From: Asterias rubens | Taxonomy: Eukaryota > Echinodermata > Asteroidea > Forcipulatida > Asteriidae | Direction of reading: 5' to 3' | Length of the DNA: 64,000 bases | Assembly: GCF_902459465.1 (NCBI RefSeq) | Contig: NC_047080.1 | Span: 11,196,866-11,260,865 of the forward strand | Shown here: in pieces, positions 45,134 through 56,839 of the stretch | Layout of the letters: the number at the start of each line of letters is the position of its first letter | Numbering within the stretch: the first letter of the stretch is position 1 | Translations under genes and position numbers: made by a program | The notes under the pieces: model-generated | Database searches by the model: none | What the model was told of the DNA's origin: nothing | The model's input: only the letters and a program-made list of their open reading frames with translations

Positions 45134-45463
45134 GGGTGGCATGGTTTGCGTGTGCGTAAAGCGCTCGCCTCTCACCAAGGTGACCCCGGTTCGATTCCCA
45201 GCCGGGGCCATATGTGAGTTGAGTTGTGCGTTGTTTGCTCTGCTGTGCACGAGGGTTTTTCAGACCATCCGATTTTCCTCCCTCAGGAAAAATCAAACAC
45301 TTACGATCTTGGCTGTGCTCCGTGGTCATAATGGGTTGATGTGTCTGGTAGCCAGAGGCGCCCTTGCATGCCTGCTTCTCGAACACGTTGTAGCCGTGTC
45401 CTTCACAATTCAGCTCTTAGCTGCGAGTAAGGATGATTACCCCCCCAAATTATTATTATAATT
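45134..45463 (+). mobile_element. tRNA-derived SINE inside family A MITE
   Basis: Starts GGGTGGCATGGTTTGCGTGT, has the A-box-like GGCATGGTTTGCG and B box GGTTCGATTCCC, then a unique body and an ATT-rich tail (AAATTATTATTATAATTATT). Possible target duplication TTATT. Confidence 0.82.
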
Positions 45464-45879
45464 ATTATTTTATGCATGTGTTCGGATACTGGTTTTTGAC
45501 AATTACCAAAGTTTATCCTACCTTTAACTTTGATAATGGTCTTTGTTAACCTTGAACTTGTAAAAAAGTTGTTTTATTTATCTACATTATCGGGCCGAGC
45601 CCATCTGACGTTGGCTGCAACTGCCACATCTCTTTCTTTGCTTACCTGGCCTAATGCTCGTTAGTCAACTCATGCATGTCGCTAATTAGGTAACGAGTCA
45701 TTTAGCTGTATAAGACTATTGAGGGTAGAATGACATTAGCCTCCCCCTTCTTTGTTATAACTAAGCTCATCATCACCATTCTCTGTGTGTCTACTGTGGT
45801 GTCACTTAGAACCCAAGGTTCTCCAACATGATGTGCACATGATGTGCATAGTGTACATCGTTTTGTTGTTTTTGTATAT

Positions 45880-46293
45880 TTTTTATGAGAGATCGCCTAA
45901 CGTCACAAGGCCACGGACGGCCACTTTAAGGCAAGGGCTACACTTAAGTGACTTGGGTTATCGGCCCAAATCAACTGCCACCAGGGGCGATGTTGCCACC
46001 TACTCCTTGGGCTGAAACAGGGTTAACCCCTTCACAGTCTGTAAGGATGTAGGCATGGGTATCATCCACTAGGAGCCACCTACTCCTGTGCTGAAACAGG
46101 GTTAACCCCTTCACAGTCTGTACGGATGTAGGCATGGGTGTCATCCACTAGAAGCCACCTACTCCTGGGGCTGAAACAGGGTTACCCCCTTCACAGTCTG
46201 TAAGGATGTAGGCATGGGTATCATCCACTAGGAGCCACCTACTCCTGGGGCTGAAACAGGGTTAACACCTTCACAGTCTGTACGGATGTAGGG
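45880..46293 (+). repeat. Family I element with 80 bp tandem array
   Basis: After GATCGCCTAACGTCACAAGG and CCACTTTAAGGC, units starting GCCACCTACTCCT begin at 45995, 46075, 46154 and 46234 (period 79-80 bp, about 3.7 copies). Each contains CTGAAACAGGGTTA and GGATGTAGGCATGGGT. Single-unit relatives lie at about 8725 and (inverse) 16330. Confidence 0.85.
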
Positions 46294-49029
46294 ATGCCAT
46301 TACAACATTCGAAATGCGACCTCGGTTCTCAAAACGTAGACCTCTTGTATGTAGCCTGCCACTGCGATTAAACGGTAGAAACACGCAAGTGTGCGTAAAT
46401 GCCACATGCAACGCTCAGCCAGTGATAGGTCTTCTTCAGATCCCAGTGAGGGCGCTGTCTTAACTTCTAACATACGCAAGAGGCCCGTTCAACACCAATG
46501 CTTTACTAAAACTTTAGTTTTACCGCAAAGGACAAACTTTTTCAAAATAAACCCAGGGCCAATCACAATGGTGCAATAAAAAGCATTTAACCTTGAGAGC
46601 TTCTTTTAACTTTGTATATTTTTAAACTGTTTTTTAATAATGTATTTATTGCTGGTGGACAAACGAGCATGCCATGTAAACATTATCGGTCTTAGTGCTT
46701 ACTTAATTGAGACATAAAAAGTGCAAAAACCTTTGTTTTCCCATGTTGTCTGATGGGAATATAGAGTGTGCGCACTATTTCAAGAAAAATGCTTAGCTAG
46801 TTTCCTATTGTGGCTCAGTCACACCAATGAAACTTCTTGATATTTTGGGCATAAAAACCCATATCCGCTTACTAAGTTTTCTTTCCAAGCTCAGCATTTC
46901 ATTTAAACACTTGCTGGATGGCTTATCGAGATATGGCCATCATGTCTAGCAAAACAAACAGTCACTTTTAGAAACTATCAAATTAGGTTTTGTTTGTTAG
47001 CATTGCTGGAACCACCTCAGGCATAAGGTTACATACAATTGCTGCAAAAGACAGCAAAGGCAGTTGTCTGTATTTTCAATAGAGGGCAGTATACAGCTTG
47101 ACCATTAAGTGGCTTGCAATGAGAGTTCAGTTGTTAATTAAGCAACAAAAGATAACTCTTGTGAATGTAGCTTGGGTTGAAACTGGTCGTTAATACAATA
47201 TATTTTTTACTACTTCTAATCTTTGTGATCATTAAAAAGCATTTGGTCTTTTTCAAACTGCTTAGACATTTTGGACCTCCCCACTTGATTTACCAAGGTT
47301 CGAACAATCACTTTCTTACAATTTGCTAGGAAGGTAAATGGCCTGACGTTTCGACCCTTGCCAAGCCTCCAAAGGCTTACAGCTTGCTGACCCCAATTCA
47401 TAATATTGAACAATTTTCTAAATAATGTTTACTTCTGAGCAATCAATTATTAAGAAAACTGTCTTTTAAATTGTTTTGTTTCTGTAAAAACAAGTTCACA
47501 TCCCACAAGGCTTGTTTGCAACGGGAGGAAAACAACTTGAACTGGTCAATCGACCTCAAACGCAGGTCATCCTTTCGACCCAGCAATACAAATTAGAGGG
47601 CAGTTGCCTTGAAATGCACAACTCTGTAATCATTCACTAAAAAAAAAAAAAAAAAAAAAAGACTTACACAAAAAGTCTTTTATAGAGTCTTTTTATCTAG
47701 TCATGTAATTCCGTAGCAGTAAATATTTGAACAACCCACTTGGTTAATTCGCCCTGGCAATTTCCCTCATGAATTTTTCATACCTGTACTCGTTGGATAT
47801 TTTGTTTATTATCTGGAAATTAAGGGATTATAAAGAACCATTTCTAGACAATTAGGTGCACTTATGTATTATGGACATTTCTCTGCCTGAATTCCAAAGA
47901 TAAAAGAGAGAGTGGACGGGGGGGGGGGGGGGGGGGGGGGGGGGTTGGATTTGCATCAGTCATTATTAATGTCGGACATCATAATAATGCATTGAACTGG
48001 TTGGCGACCACTCAAACATGACAACTCCCCGAGTTCGCACTGGGTTGTATTATTCATGCGCGTTTGTCGTTTGCTCGATTGTGTATTTATGAGTTGTACA
48101 TGTGAGCGAGTTACTTCTAGACCATTTAGCCACTAATCCCCTGTTTGTAATACAGAATGCATTAAATTGCTAATGAGACGAACATAATGCCTGGTTTTTA
48201 TTTATTTTATTTTTTTTTTAAACCTTTTTTTTATGGGTGGTAGTTAGTCTTACTTTACATGAGTCAAAAACCTTTTTCAGTAAACACGCGGTTATATTTG
48301 GTTTGCCGTAACACCATGTGTTCATCTACTTGCCAGGTAGTGTTTATTCTTTATTGTATATGTAGATGTACAGTATACAATTAAAATTGATAAGTGAAAA
48401 TACATTTCAAAATGTGGATTGGGTTTTCAGTCCCTACCTGACTGTGTGTGGGTTTTCCTTGGGATAACTCTCTCGGGTTTTTCCTCCCACATTTTAAACT
48501 GAAACTTCCTTGTATTCTCTGCAAGACCCGTTGAAGTACGCCCAAAGTCCGCGGGGTAAGCGTTTGGTCATGCAGATTAGTTTTGTTTGGGCTAATGGTC
48601 TTACAGGAGACCCCCTTTTGTTCTAGCGCATAAGAAGATGCAATGATTTAAAAAAAAAGTTCCACTTTGTCGCAGCTCGGTTAGGAGCAACACCATTTTA
48701 TTGTAAGTTTATTTTTAGTTTGGGGTATAAGTGAGCATGACTTCAACAAAAACCAATATATGACGCTACCTTTAAACTTTAAATGAAAAAAAAAATACAT
48801 TTACACAAATTTGACTTTGAGGTTTACCTGTACTATTAATGGCATAAGAAATACCCATTAGCCGTCGCCACTCTACTAGTACTGTCAGTAATTCTTTCAA
48901 ACATATTGGTCACATGGCGCTTGATTACATTCAAGACAATTCGCTAGCGGACAACTACAGATGGCAAAATTGGACATCAGTCCCAGAAAAGTGCAGTGGT
49001 GGTTTTTTTTTTCTTCATCAAATCTTTAG
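46294..49029. other. Presumed last DDX31 intron, distal part
   Basis: Mostly unique AT-rich sequence. It includes a family J end near 47341 (GCCTGACGTTTCGACCC), an A tract near 47640-47660, a G tract at 47918-47944 and a family J fragment at about 48285-48350 (TTTGGTTTGCCGTAACACCA). The stretch 47975-48200 is free of recognised repeats and contains TAATCCCC and several TAAT cores. No coding exon was recognised. Confidence 0.5.
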
Positions 49030-49120
49030 GAAACACTGGCCGGTAGAACGTTTTTATAAGTCTGAAATGAAGAGAAAAGAGTTTGACAATATTATTCGCC
49101 GTGTTGAGAGATCATCATGA
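49030..49120 (+). CDS. DDX31: Possible last coding exon of DDX31
   Basis: A candidate acceptor (CATCAAATCTTTAG, preceded by a T-rich run) opens an exon whose phase exactly completes the AG left by exon 15. It reads RKHWPVERFYKSEMKRKE and on to ...RRVERSS then TGA, giving a 705 aa protein. The basic KH...SE...V-R/K pattern is loosely like the C-terminal tail of DDX31 proteins. This would require a 6.4 kb last intron containing the composite element. A real terminal exon elsewhere cannot be excluded. Confidence 0.38.
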
Positions 49121-49232
49121 TAGTTAGATAATAATTAATCTTGGAGGCGTAGAACGTCTTGAAGAAGTTTTGTTTGGCAAGAATATATAAAATATGTCAT
49201 ACTCAGTAATTTCGAAGCAATTAATTTTCATA

Positions 49233-49590
49233 TCAAATAATATAGGATTTGTGGCATTGCATGGTGAGGTATCAATATATATTTGGTTTGCGGTAACACC
49301 ATGTGTATTTTTTGCCAGGTAGAGTTTGTTCTTAGAGAAATGTCTTGCTTAATTTTACTACTACCGCGGAGTAGATTGTTCGGGTGTTCGGGAGACTTCT
49401 CACTCCTGAAAAGAACTGTCCTGCCTATTAACTATTACCTGGGCGGATGGTAAAGAAATAGGCTGGGACTACTACTTTAGCTTATAGGATTGTAATTAAG
49501 TGTACTACTGCGGAGTCAGTTCTTGGGTTGGTCTCAACGTTTCGACTAGCTTGCTCTACATAAATCATGCTTTATGATGTACTTTGCTGG
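49233..49590 (+). repeat. Family J repeat, uninterrupted copy
   Basis: Holds GAGGTATCAATATATATTTG, GTTTGCGGTAACACCATGTG, CTACTACCGCGGAGTAGA, CTACTGCGGAGTCAGTTC and CTCAACGTTTCGACTAGC in order, collinear with the interrupted copy at 26170-27290. A shorter copy lies at about 52160-52290. Confidence 0.75.
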
Positions 49591-49834
49591 TGCTGAGGCA
49601 GTTCCCAAAAGCTCCTTATAAAATATAACTCACACTCTGTGTTATAAAAATGAGGAAATGATGCCAATTAAATTTACAATGTTGGCCTACTGCCTCAGAG
49701 ACGGATCTTGGTTACGGACTGTTTTGTCAGCTGTGACTTCAATCCCTGTTCTTTCATTTCTGAGTTTTCTTAGCATTTTTTGTAATCGTTTTGTTTTAAT
49801 GGTAAATGCTGTAGGATCCTGCCGTCGATTTCAC

Positions 49835-49975
49835 AAAACTCTTCCTAACTTAAGACTAATCTTAGGACTTAGGACGAGTCCCAACCCTGCACTGTAGCAT
49901 GCAGATCTTAAGATTAATCCTAAGTTAGGAAGAGTTACTCGTCCTAACTCAAGATAAGACGAGTCCTAACTCTTT
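49835..49975. repeat. Palindromic repeat of CTAACTTAAGA/CGTCCTAA words
   Basis: AACTCTTCCTAACTTAAGAC pairs with ATCCTAAGTTAGGAAGAGTT, and ACGAGTCC/GGACTCGT-type words repeat on both sides. Likely a MITE; the ends were not fixed. Confidence 0.7.
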
Positions 49976-50137
49976 AGTATTCTTAATCACTATTGTTTTT
50001 GTACGTATCATTGTTTTTCTGTGGCATTCTTTTAAAGAGCAAGTCTCCCTTGAATTGTCTTTTTGGTGCAATGAATAATAGCCAAGTAATAGCTGAAGCC
50101 ATAACCAATACCCTAACAAATACCACGCCATAGCCTG

Positions 50138-50360
50138 GGCCCAACTTAAGAGATGCTAAGCACAAACATTTGCTAAGCATGAAATTTCTTCCCCAATAAA
50201 AACAGGATTACCAGCCAAATTTCCATTTGTTGCATAATGATTGTTACTGGTATTCGGCTTTTGTTTGCTCATCCTGAAAATCACATGGAAATTTGGTTGG
50301 TAAACCTGTTTTTATCAAGGAAGAAATGTCATGCTTAGCAGCTCTATGAAATTGGGCCCT
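50138..50360. mobile_element. Family D MITE
   Basis: Starts GGGCCCAACTTAAGAGATGC and ends GCTCTATGAAATTGGGCCC. Inner arms TTACCAGCCAAATTTCCAT and ATGGAAATTTGGTTGGTAA are inverted. Confidence 0.85.
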
Positions 50361-51599
50361 GATCACAGCTAAAGCCGTAGCCTGAGCTATAGCCAAATCA
50401 TAGCCAAAACCAAACTGTTTCAAAAAGGACCTTTCATATGTAATACATCTTCTATTTGATAAGAGAAATAGAACTGTTTTGCTCATTTAGGATGCAACCA
50501 GGTATGACCAATCTTTTGTGTTTTTTTCCATCTGGAATTCACCCATCAATCCCTTGACTAACTGTCTAAAATGTCATCATTTCAGCTGGATGGTTTCCAT
50601 CTTATGTCCGATACTTTCATCTTCTCTAATCAATTTGGACTTGAGGGGGTCGCCCAGAGGCCTCAGGTGTCCGCTCAGGCAGGGAGAGAGGGAGTTTTAT
50701 TTTTAGCCGATTTTGTCACAATTAATAGCGGAGGCGTAGGCTCGAGTTGGTGGATCAAACTGACATGGTGACTTTTAGTATATTAATCAATTTGGGATTT
50801 CAGGAGTAACGATTATAAGCCTTGAGCCTTTGTTTACATGTAGACTGCCCTCTATTGGAATCTTTTCAGCGGTGTGCGCGCAGTTCTTGTTTTGCAGTAG
50901 AGGCTCTATAACCTGTGACATCACTCTTGGGCCAGATTGTATGCTTTTAAAACCTGATGCACCGCGCGCACACTGCCAGGATAAACCTGGTGTTTTGGTT
51001 TAACTGTGACATCAGAGAACACACATCATCTTTTCAGCGCAGCGCCTTACCCTTTTTTTTTGGGGGGGGGGGCGCAATTTTCAAGGGAATGTCCACGAGA
51101 CTACCGGTCTTGTAGCTCAAAACTGCTGTACATAGCAAAATCATTTTGTACTTGTTGAGACTTGATAAACGCTAAACAAAAGGAATTGTTGTGGGGTTTA
51201 CTGTTCTAAAAGTCACTTGCTCAAATCAATTGCATTGTTCTCTCTTAGTTCATGTAGTTTGTTGGCAAATTTTTTCTGTCTCAGTGTTGAAAAGAACCCT
51301 TATTTAATATGAACTCTATGGACGAGTAGCAAAAGTTAGAAGAAAAAAGAATAACAAAATACTTGTTGGGCCTGGTGACAATAGGGATAAAGGCCCAATC
51401 TTAATAAAAAAGTCATTAACTATTCACTGTCAAATAAAAATTAAAAGCAGCCATGAAAGTCATGAAGCCACAAAACCGAAAGTTAATAACCTTCAGAGCG
51501 CTAAAGCTTAAACAAACGGCGTTCCTCCCAAATAAAACAGAACAAAAAACAAAAACAGCAGTTAAATGTCCGCCTCTAAAAAAAAAAAATGTTTAATTT

Positions 51600-51960
51600 G
51601 AGAAACTGTTAAAGGTAATCCATCAAAAACGTCGGGTCCTTAAAACCGTCGATGTAAATATGAAAATGGTCACTCCAATTTATGTTAAGACTGGGAAAGC
51701 TGTATTGCGCTTCGGAAGGCTTTGTCGCGCATCCGAGTCAGGCGCACTCCATGTTTTTTTCTCTGGGTTAGCATGTGGGAGCCATTAGTCTCGGCTCATC
51801 GCACATTATTATTAACTGACATTTCTCGTCTGCTTTTCAGCTTAAGTCTCCACAATATCGTTTACCTCTCCCTTATTCGACCTAATCCCGCCATAATTCC
51901 CTTAATTCCTGTGACTTGCTATGTCTGAAAAACAGAAAAACAAAAGGTAAAGAGTTAAAA
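51600..51960. promoter_or_regulatory. Candidate noncoding regulatory block
   Basis: A repeat-free stretch with mixed composition and TAAT-type homeodomain cores near a CGCGCATCCGAGTCAGGCGC segment. Nothing proves function; chosen only because it lacks the repeats around it and lies in the gene-poor domain. Confidence 0.2.
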
Positions 51961-52334
51961 GTGAGGTGGGTGGAGTTGAAAAGCGACAGCTTTTAATTGA
52001 GCTTGGCATTGCGGATGAATCCTTCGTACAATTATTGCAAACTGTTTTAGAGAAGCTGTGAAGTGGTGTGGGCGTCTAAATACCAGGGTTATGAAGTGAT
52101 GAACAAAAAGCAGCAATTTATTAATTATTATGAATTGTTTTCTTAAATATAATATTATATAGTAAAGGTTTGCGGTAACACCATGTAATAATAATCTTTA
52201 AATGAATTTGGGTGGTTCTGAAAATAACTGTTGGTTTCAACTCGACGTTTCAATCAGTATCCTCTGATCGTCTTCTGGAGAAAGCTGGACTCAGATGCTG
52301 CATGTAATCTGCATCATCAACAACCTTGAATGCC

Positions 52335-54645
52335 TTTTACCAAGGAGAAAACGCCCTGGTGCCCTTGCCCTGGTGCCCTTGCCCTGGTGCCCTTGCCCTT
52401 TCAACATCAAAGCACCCGGCCTATTTTCCAAATGGAAGTGCCCTTTGCACAATTTAAAATGGCCTCTCCTTCCCAAAGATCTCAAGTTCTAGGCCTCGGA
52501 TATATGTAAATTCTCAAGGTCTCGGACATGAATACTCCTTCATGTTGTTTTTCAACAACCTTGAGATTCTAGATTCGCGGGGTCTAATGTAATAGTCAAG
52601 TAGGATTATTTTGACTGCCCTCACTGATGCGCTTAAATCACGGAGCTGACGTTTGAAGCAGCTGGTTATCAATTCAAAACAAAGTTCATCTAACACCTGA
52701 ACATTTTGATCTGTGTGTTTGTGGAGTACTAGGCATGTGATTTCTAAAGATTTGTTTTTGTTTTTAGTATTTTCTCAAACTCTACGGAAAGTCTTGGGTT
52801 TAACCTTTTTCTCACAACATAAATGTGGATTATCTCTTTCAGAAACCTATTATCAGATTTATTTAAATTTCAATCAAAAACTTAATTGCACATTTCCAAT
52901 AAAGACAAAAACAAATACAATAGTGTACACTCCTTAAAGAGAGAAAAGAACAAGAATTGATGACTGCTGCCCTCTATTGACCAAACTTATTACTTTATAC
53001 CCAGTTCAATTTCTCATGAATCCCTTTTGATTAATAGCCAAAACCATTCATATCCATTGGGGAATTTCAATCGGTTTGCTCCTTCACCAACAATTTTAAC
53101 ATTTTACTATTCAAAGCTCCTCGTACTTTTCCCACCTTACACTTCTTTGCAAAATTTGTGTGGGAATTTTTTTTTTTGTTAGTCCCACCAGCTTTTAAAA
53201 TCGGGAAAAAGTTTCACACAAGCGGCACTGAATGTTTATTCAGTAAGGTTTTGCCTAATGGAAGACTAAAGTCCCCGTGGGGAAATAATGACAGATTTCC
53301 CCACGGCATATTCTGCATTCTTGCCAAAAGGATCCAAGCAGATGTGGTGTGAAAAATAATATTTCTCTCCAAAACAACACTCTTTACTCCCCGTAATCCC
53401 TTTGGAATACCCCCCTTATTATCTTGGGTCACTATACCCATACTACCCCATTACCTGTGTCGCTGTATTAATACATGCAGGCCAAGAGGTACACAGAGGA
53501 TACGGCCTCCGTTGCCCCATGTCTTGGCCTTGGTGCCCCTAGTGCCCTTAAAATTCCATACTACCCCATTACCTGTGTCGCTGTCGTAGTTCAATGTAGG
53601 CCTGGAATTATACAGAGGCCATGGCTTCTGTTGCCCCCGGCCATAGACTAGGTGCCCCTTCAAAAGTTTCCCATAGACTTCAGGATTGTCCAATGGAAGT
53701 GACCTTGAAATAAAAAGGGGCAGGCCTGTGTGCTTCGTTTTTGAAAGGGCAAGGGCACCAAGGCATTTTCTCTTTGGTAAAGGGCACACTATGAGGAAAT
53801 TGTAAATGTCTACTTTGAGCATTTCAAGGGCACCAAGGCAATGACCAGGGGGCACGGAGGTAATCGCGTTCGTTGCCTCCGTGAAGAATCAGGCCTGAAA
53901 TGGCCTCGCTCTCTTAAAGATGAAGTTCAATACTTCCACATTATCTGTAAGGCTGTCTGGTTCCATGTGTTCTTATAATCCTTTATGACTTGTGATAGCT
54001 ATTTCACAAAGTACCAGGCTATTTGTTTGTCATCCAGCCTTGCGTTTGGCTGAAGACTGCATTCAAATATAGTACCTTTAGGGAGTTTATGGCTTTTGGC
54101 TGACAGCACATTGTTGCATTATTGGAACTTGGTGGCATTCTGGCTCTATAACCTACTGTCAAAACCACCAATTCGGACAGCCTTAATTTGATTGGAAATT
54201 TCTCCTTTCTTGTTTTTCAAGATGGTGGAATTGTGATAGCAATTGAATCTCATGGTTGTTTTTCTGACCTAGTCTCATTTTTTTGAGAAAATAGAATTGG
54301 CTGTTGCAAACAACTTACCAGCAAAATGGACCAAGGGTATAAATGCAAAAAATAGCTATTGGCCTGACGTTTCGACCCAAGTAGAGTCTTTCTCAAGAAA
54401 ATAGAATTGGCTGTTGCAAACAACTTACCAGCCAAATGGACCTAAACAGAAACAAACAAACAAAGACGGCTTCAGGCCTGAAATTTCATCTTTTGAGATG
54501 GCAAGGTCATTTTCATTTTGCAAAGGGCACTTCCAATAAAGAATATGGGAAACTTTTGAAGGGGCACCAAGGCCAAGACTAGGGCAACGGTGGCCAGAAC
54601 TTGGCAATGGAGGCCATCGTGGCCTTCATGTGATTCCAGGCTAGC
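52335..54645. repeat. Family E repeats, several copies, and a family J duplication
   Basis: Family E cores (GGCACCAAGGCA and inverse) lie at about 52340-52480 (with three tandem CCCTTGCCCTGGTG units), 53480-53900 and 54475-54645. Between them, 54284-54430 contains a direct duplication of GAATTGGCTGTTGCAAACAA about 110 bp apart, with GCCTGACGTTTCGACCCAAG between, a family J end. Confidence 0.7.
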
Positions 54646-54829
54646 AACACTATGATAAAGGTCTCTCGACTTCTTCAATTCCCCCACATCTCAAAAAAAT
54701 AAAACACAGTTATTCAAAGCGTCTTATTCATGCACATCCACGCAAAAAATTGAATGTGCCCTTTTTTTCTTCAACCCCTCCGTTGTGTCTCGCATCCCTC
54801 ATTCCTGTTTTTTCCCCTTCTCTCCCCGA

Positions 54830-55050
54830 ACAGTTAGAATAACAAGACAAGCGAGGGCTCCGCGGCCCGTCCGCTCCTGCTGTCACCACCCCATAATGGC
54901 ATCATCAAATATTAAAAACGGATAATAATCCACTTCCAGTCATTTTTTCTTCTTCTTCTGATAAGCACTTTTTGAATTGCTCCCGTGCCATGTCGGGGAG
55001 CGCCATAATGGCATATTAAATATTCAGTGGTGTGAATAATCGGTCTTAAG
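54830..55050. promoter_or_regulatory. Candidate noncoding regulatory block with repeated CCATAATGGCAT
   Basis: CCATAATGGCATCATCAAAT and, about 110 bp later, CCATAATGGCATATTAAATA repeat a homeodomain-like (TAAT) core in a stretch with no mobile-element signature. Function is inferred only. Confidence 0.25.
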
Positions 55051-55575
55051 AGTAGTGAGCTCCACGGGGTGATTAGAAGCGAGGAAGGGGGGGCGGGTGA
55101 TGTTGAGGAGGGGGGGAGTTGAGATGTTGAGAAGGGGGGTTAAAGCTGATGATAAAGTGGCCGTCTTACAATATGCGGTGAAAGAATCAAGTGCTCAAAG
55201 ACAATGCCGTATTGTCTTTTTCTTTTTGATGGACTATACTAGAATAAAGCGTGGAAGGGGGGGCGCCAAAGATGAACATGGTAAAGTTGGGGTCTTTACA
55301 ATCTGTTGTGAATGATTCATGCGCTTAAAGACGATGCTTGTATTGTGTTGTACTTTTTGGACGGACTGTAGTTTGAATGTATAGTTTGCTCACTGGGGTG
55401 ATTAGTAGCGAGGAGGGGGTGGTGAAGTGGAGGAGGAAGGGAGGGGGGCAAAGGGTGAATAAGTTAAAGTTGCCGTCTTTCAAATATGCCTTGAATGTTT
55501 GATGTGCTTAAAGACAATACCGTATTGTCTTGTATTCTTTTGACTTACTATACTTGAATACATGTATGGTTTGTT
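55050..55575 (+). repeat. Three diverged noncoding units with a hairpin
   Basis: Units start at about 55057, 55243 and 55391; units 1 and 3 share GGGGTGATTAG(A/T)AGCGAGGA at their starts, and all share a G-rich block, GTTAAAG/GTAAAGTT, a GTCTT(T/A)CAA segment and AAAGAC(A/G)AT. Unit 3 has a perfect 10 bp inverted repeat AAGACAATAC-C-GTATTGTCTT. Short open frames through the G-rich blocks are not protein-like. Confidence 0.7.
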
Positions 55576-55913
55576 GTTTCATTGTGCAGCATAGGGCTTT
55601 AGATTAATCTTTCATCGGTATGGGATGAACTTCTTTGATTTGAGGAAATCAATTAATGAAATGGACAAATGAGATAGATCTCCCGCCAAAATTTACATTA
55701 GCTCAAAAAGATTATTTTGTGTTTTGATCACATAAAGACTCTTTGGAGTTATCAACATTCTGAAGAAGAAGAAGAAAAAAAAAAGGGGGAAAAAATCCAT
55801 AGAGGGCGACATTTAAGCTGTGTACATAAACAGAGTCAATTGAGTTCATTGAGTTTTTGGGCCATATCAGCAGCAGTAAACCTGATGATGCTAATTGTTA
55901 TTAGCAGCCAGCA

Positions 55914-56175
55914 GGCCTGTATGCTTCGTTTTTGAAAGGGCAAGGGCACCCTATGAGGAAATTGCAAAAAGGGCACCAAGGCAGTGAGCAAGGGACATGG
56001 AGGCAATGGGAGACTTTCCAACGCTACGTGGCAGCAGACTTACCGGTAAATTTCCATTGTTTACATAGTTCTGAGCATGCGCATAATTCTGAGAACAATG
56101 ACTTTACCCGGTAAGTCTGCTGCCCTCTATCGACCCAGAAAGTCTCCTTTTGCCTCCGTTGCCTCGGTTAAGTAT
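55914..56175. repeat. Family E repeat interrupted by family K MITE
   Basis: Family E runs GGCCTGTATGCTTCGTTTTT to GGAGGCAAT at 56007 and resumes with TTGCCTCCGTTGCCTCGGTT at about 56150. Confidence 0.8.
56008..56147. mobile_element. Family K MITE, copy 2
   Basis: Starts GGGAGACTTTCC and ends GAAAGTCTCC; inner arms GGCAGCAGACTTACCGGTAA and its inverse. Same length and subterminal words as the element at 4395-4535. Confidence 0.85.
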
Positions 56176-56829
56176 GGGCCGGAGCCAGTGTGCATGTAGT
56201 GATGTGGATTCAAGCTTTTAATTACCATTGAGGTTTGGGTGCCAGTTCCAATGCACCCATCTGAGTCCAATTTATTACCTCTGCTTACCTTCGTATTCTG
56301 CACCTGTAATTACAAATTCTTCGCTTACAAGTTACCAATGAGGCTAAGCACTAGCTTCACAGGCCCTCAAGCAAAACGTCCTTGCTACTAACCTGTGAAA
56401 TTTGCTTGGTATAAGCTGGTGTTCTCTTAATTCTTCCATAAATGGTGATTCTTTGCTTCACCCTGATAGCAGAGGCTTTTGGGCGGTGAAAGCTTACTGA
56501 TTAGGTTTCCATTCCAATCAAATCCTCCAGGTTAAAATCTTAAAAACCTCAAAAGTTGACAGAATATCATTTATAGACAAACTCACCATTACTTTATTGA
56601 TTGTTGAAATCCAAATACATAGAGACACAAAAGACATGTACAAACTCCCTGACAATATAAAGCGCTTTTCGTTGGTTTTTCCACCAGGACATGACCCGCT
56701 TATTTGAGGAAGCTTTCACAAGTGTGTTGAAATTATGTGTTTATTTGTCAGAAATTATATCACCCATGTTTTACTAATTGATCGATAAATTTGTTTACTC
56801 TATTGCTTTGCTTGTCCCTGTCAGTCACA

Positions 56830-56839
56830 AGAGGGCGCT
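56830..56839 (+). promoter_or_regulatory. CTCF-like AGAGGGCGCT motif
   Basis: Exact 10-mer (CACAAGAGGGCGCTGTTTA) in a stretch without recognised repeats; the same word as upstream of DDX31. Confidence 0.3.

Larger units (their letters stand above)
43436..45528 (+). mobile_element. Composite: family A MITE carrying a DNA transposon and a SINE
   Basis: The MITE starts at TTTAAAGACACTGGACACTG and resumes after each insertion: TTGTTAGCGTAAAAAAGTTA at 44871 and TTTTATGCATGTGTTCGGAT at about 45465. It ends with ACCTTTAA near 45528. Inside are a 1393 bp inverted-repeat transposon (43476-44868) and a SINE (about 45134-45463). A truncated family A copy lies just before it (about 43312-43433). Confidence 0.9.

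Noticed and set aside
45141-45215. Functional tRNA gene
   Set aside because: It is the head of a SINE with a downstream body and ATT tail; stem pairing is poor.
51722-51928. Small hydrophobic protein gene
   Set aside because: Only 68 codons, without family features or a start context that stands out.
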